Position numbers and translations under genes: made by a program
DNA from: Bacteroides sp.
GTDB lineage: Bacteria > Bacillota > Clostridia > Oscillospirales > Ruminococcaceae
DNA length: 63,925 bases
Direction of reading: 5' to 3'
Assembly: GCA_023663265.1 (NCBI GenBank)
Contig: JAMPHV010000005.1
Location: 1 to 63,925 of the forward strand
In this document: piece by piece, positions 63,866 through 63,925 of the stretch
How positions within the stretch are numbered: position 1 is the stretch's first letter
Layout: each line of letters starts with the position of its first letter
The notes under the pieces: model-generated
The model's input: only the letters and a program-made list of their open reading frames with translations
Database searches by the model: none
Told to the model about the DNA's origin: nothing

Positions 63866-63925
63866 ACAAACAAACCCGTCAAAGCGAGGATTTTCCCCAT
63901 ACATGGTAACTTAAGGAAATAAATA

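Overview
The window looks like a chromosomal stretch from a motile anaerobic Firmicute of class Clostridia, most likely an Oscillospirales/Ruminococcus-like gut lineage. The evidence is strict SD-led genes, a T-box in front of tyrS, clostridial 2[4Fe-4S] ferredoxin, NfnAB transhydrogenase, a DarA-HolB-RicT block, CsrA-FliW control, FlgM with a sigma-28 promoter, and an F-type ATP synthase whose c subunit carries a Na+-type two-carboxylate site. The family-level placement is inference.

Layout. 1-3.2 kb: a GntR/YtrA repressor with an ABC exporter. 3.2-8.5 kb (minus): a FAD oxidoreductase overlapping an Abi/HEPN gene, a membrane protein with repeated FGTG motifs, and a T-box controlled GNAT-tyrS unit. 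8.5-17.5 kb (minus): a full ATP synthase operon, headed by a membrane protein and AtpZ/AtpI-like genes, with two extra small ORFs between atpA and atpG. 17.6-24.6 kb: a 2337-residue GT84-GH189-GH94 type beta-glucan synthase/phosphorylase. 24.6-29.7 kb: darA, holB, ricT, an unknown gene behind a sigma-28 promoter, ferredoxin, comFB and a zinc protease.

29.7-42.6 kb is a surface-glycan island: two TPR glycosyltransferases with identical first 384 bp, a glucose-1-phosphate cytidylyltransferase, a GT2, a pyruvyl transferase, an acyltransferase, an Fe-S protein, two radical SAM proteins and another GT2. The segment at about 38.6-41.6 kb is strikingly AT-rich, with edges inside genes, which suggests a recombined block. 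42.6-47.2 kb (minus): three tandem paralogous solute-binding lipoproteins without any permease. 47.6-49.9 kb: nfnA-nfnB.

50.2-60.1 kb (minus) is the late flagellar operon: flgM-flgN-flgK-flgL-DUF6470-fliW-csrA-fliD-fliS, a FliT-like chaperone and a degenerate receiver protein. It is followed by an XRE regulator divergent from a second radical SAM + GT2 pair (60.7-63.6 kb), which is related in both members to the pair in the glycan island. The recurrence of this pair beside flagellar genes is the best candidate for an undescribed system, probably flagellin or surface-glycan modification (inference).

Non-coding structure is rich: a roughly 200-bp inverted repeat sits at both ends of the window, a second family (AATTGTCAATT arrays with a GGCGAAGCC palindrome) lies at 228-319 and 49.9-50.15 kb, and a third MITE-like family lies at the atpD/atpC junction and at 35.8 kb. 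No rRNA, tRNA, CRISPR array or transposase gene was seen.
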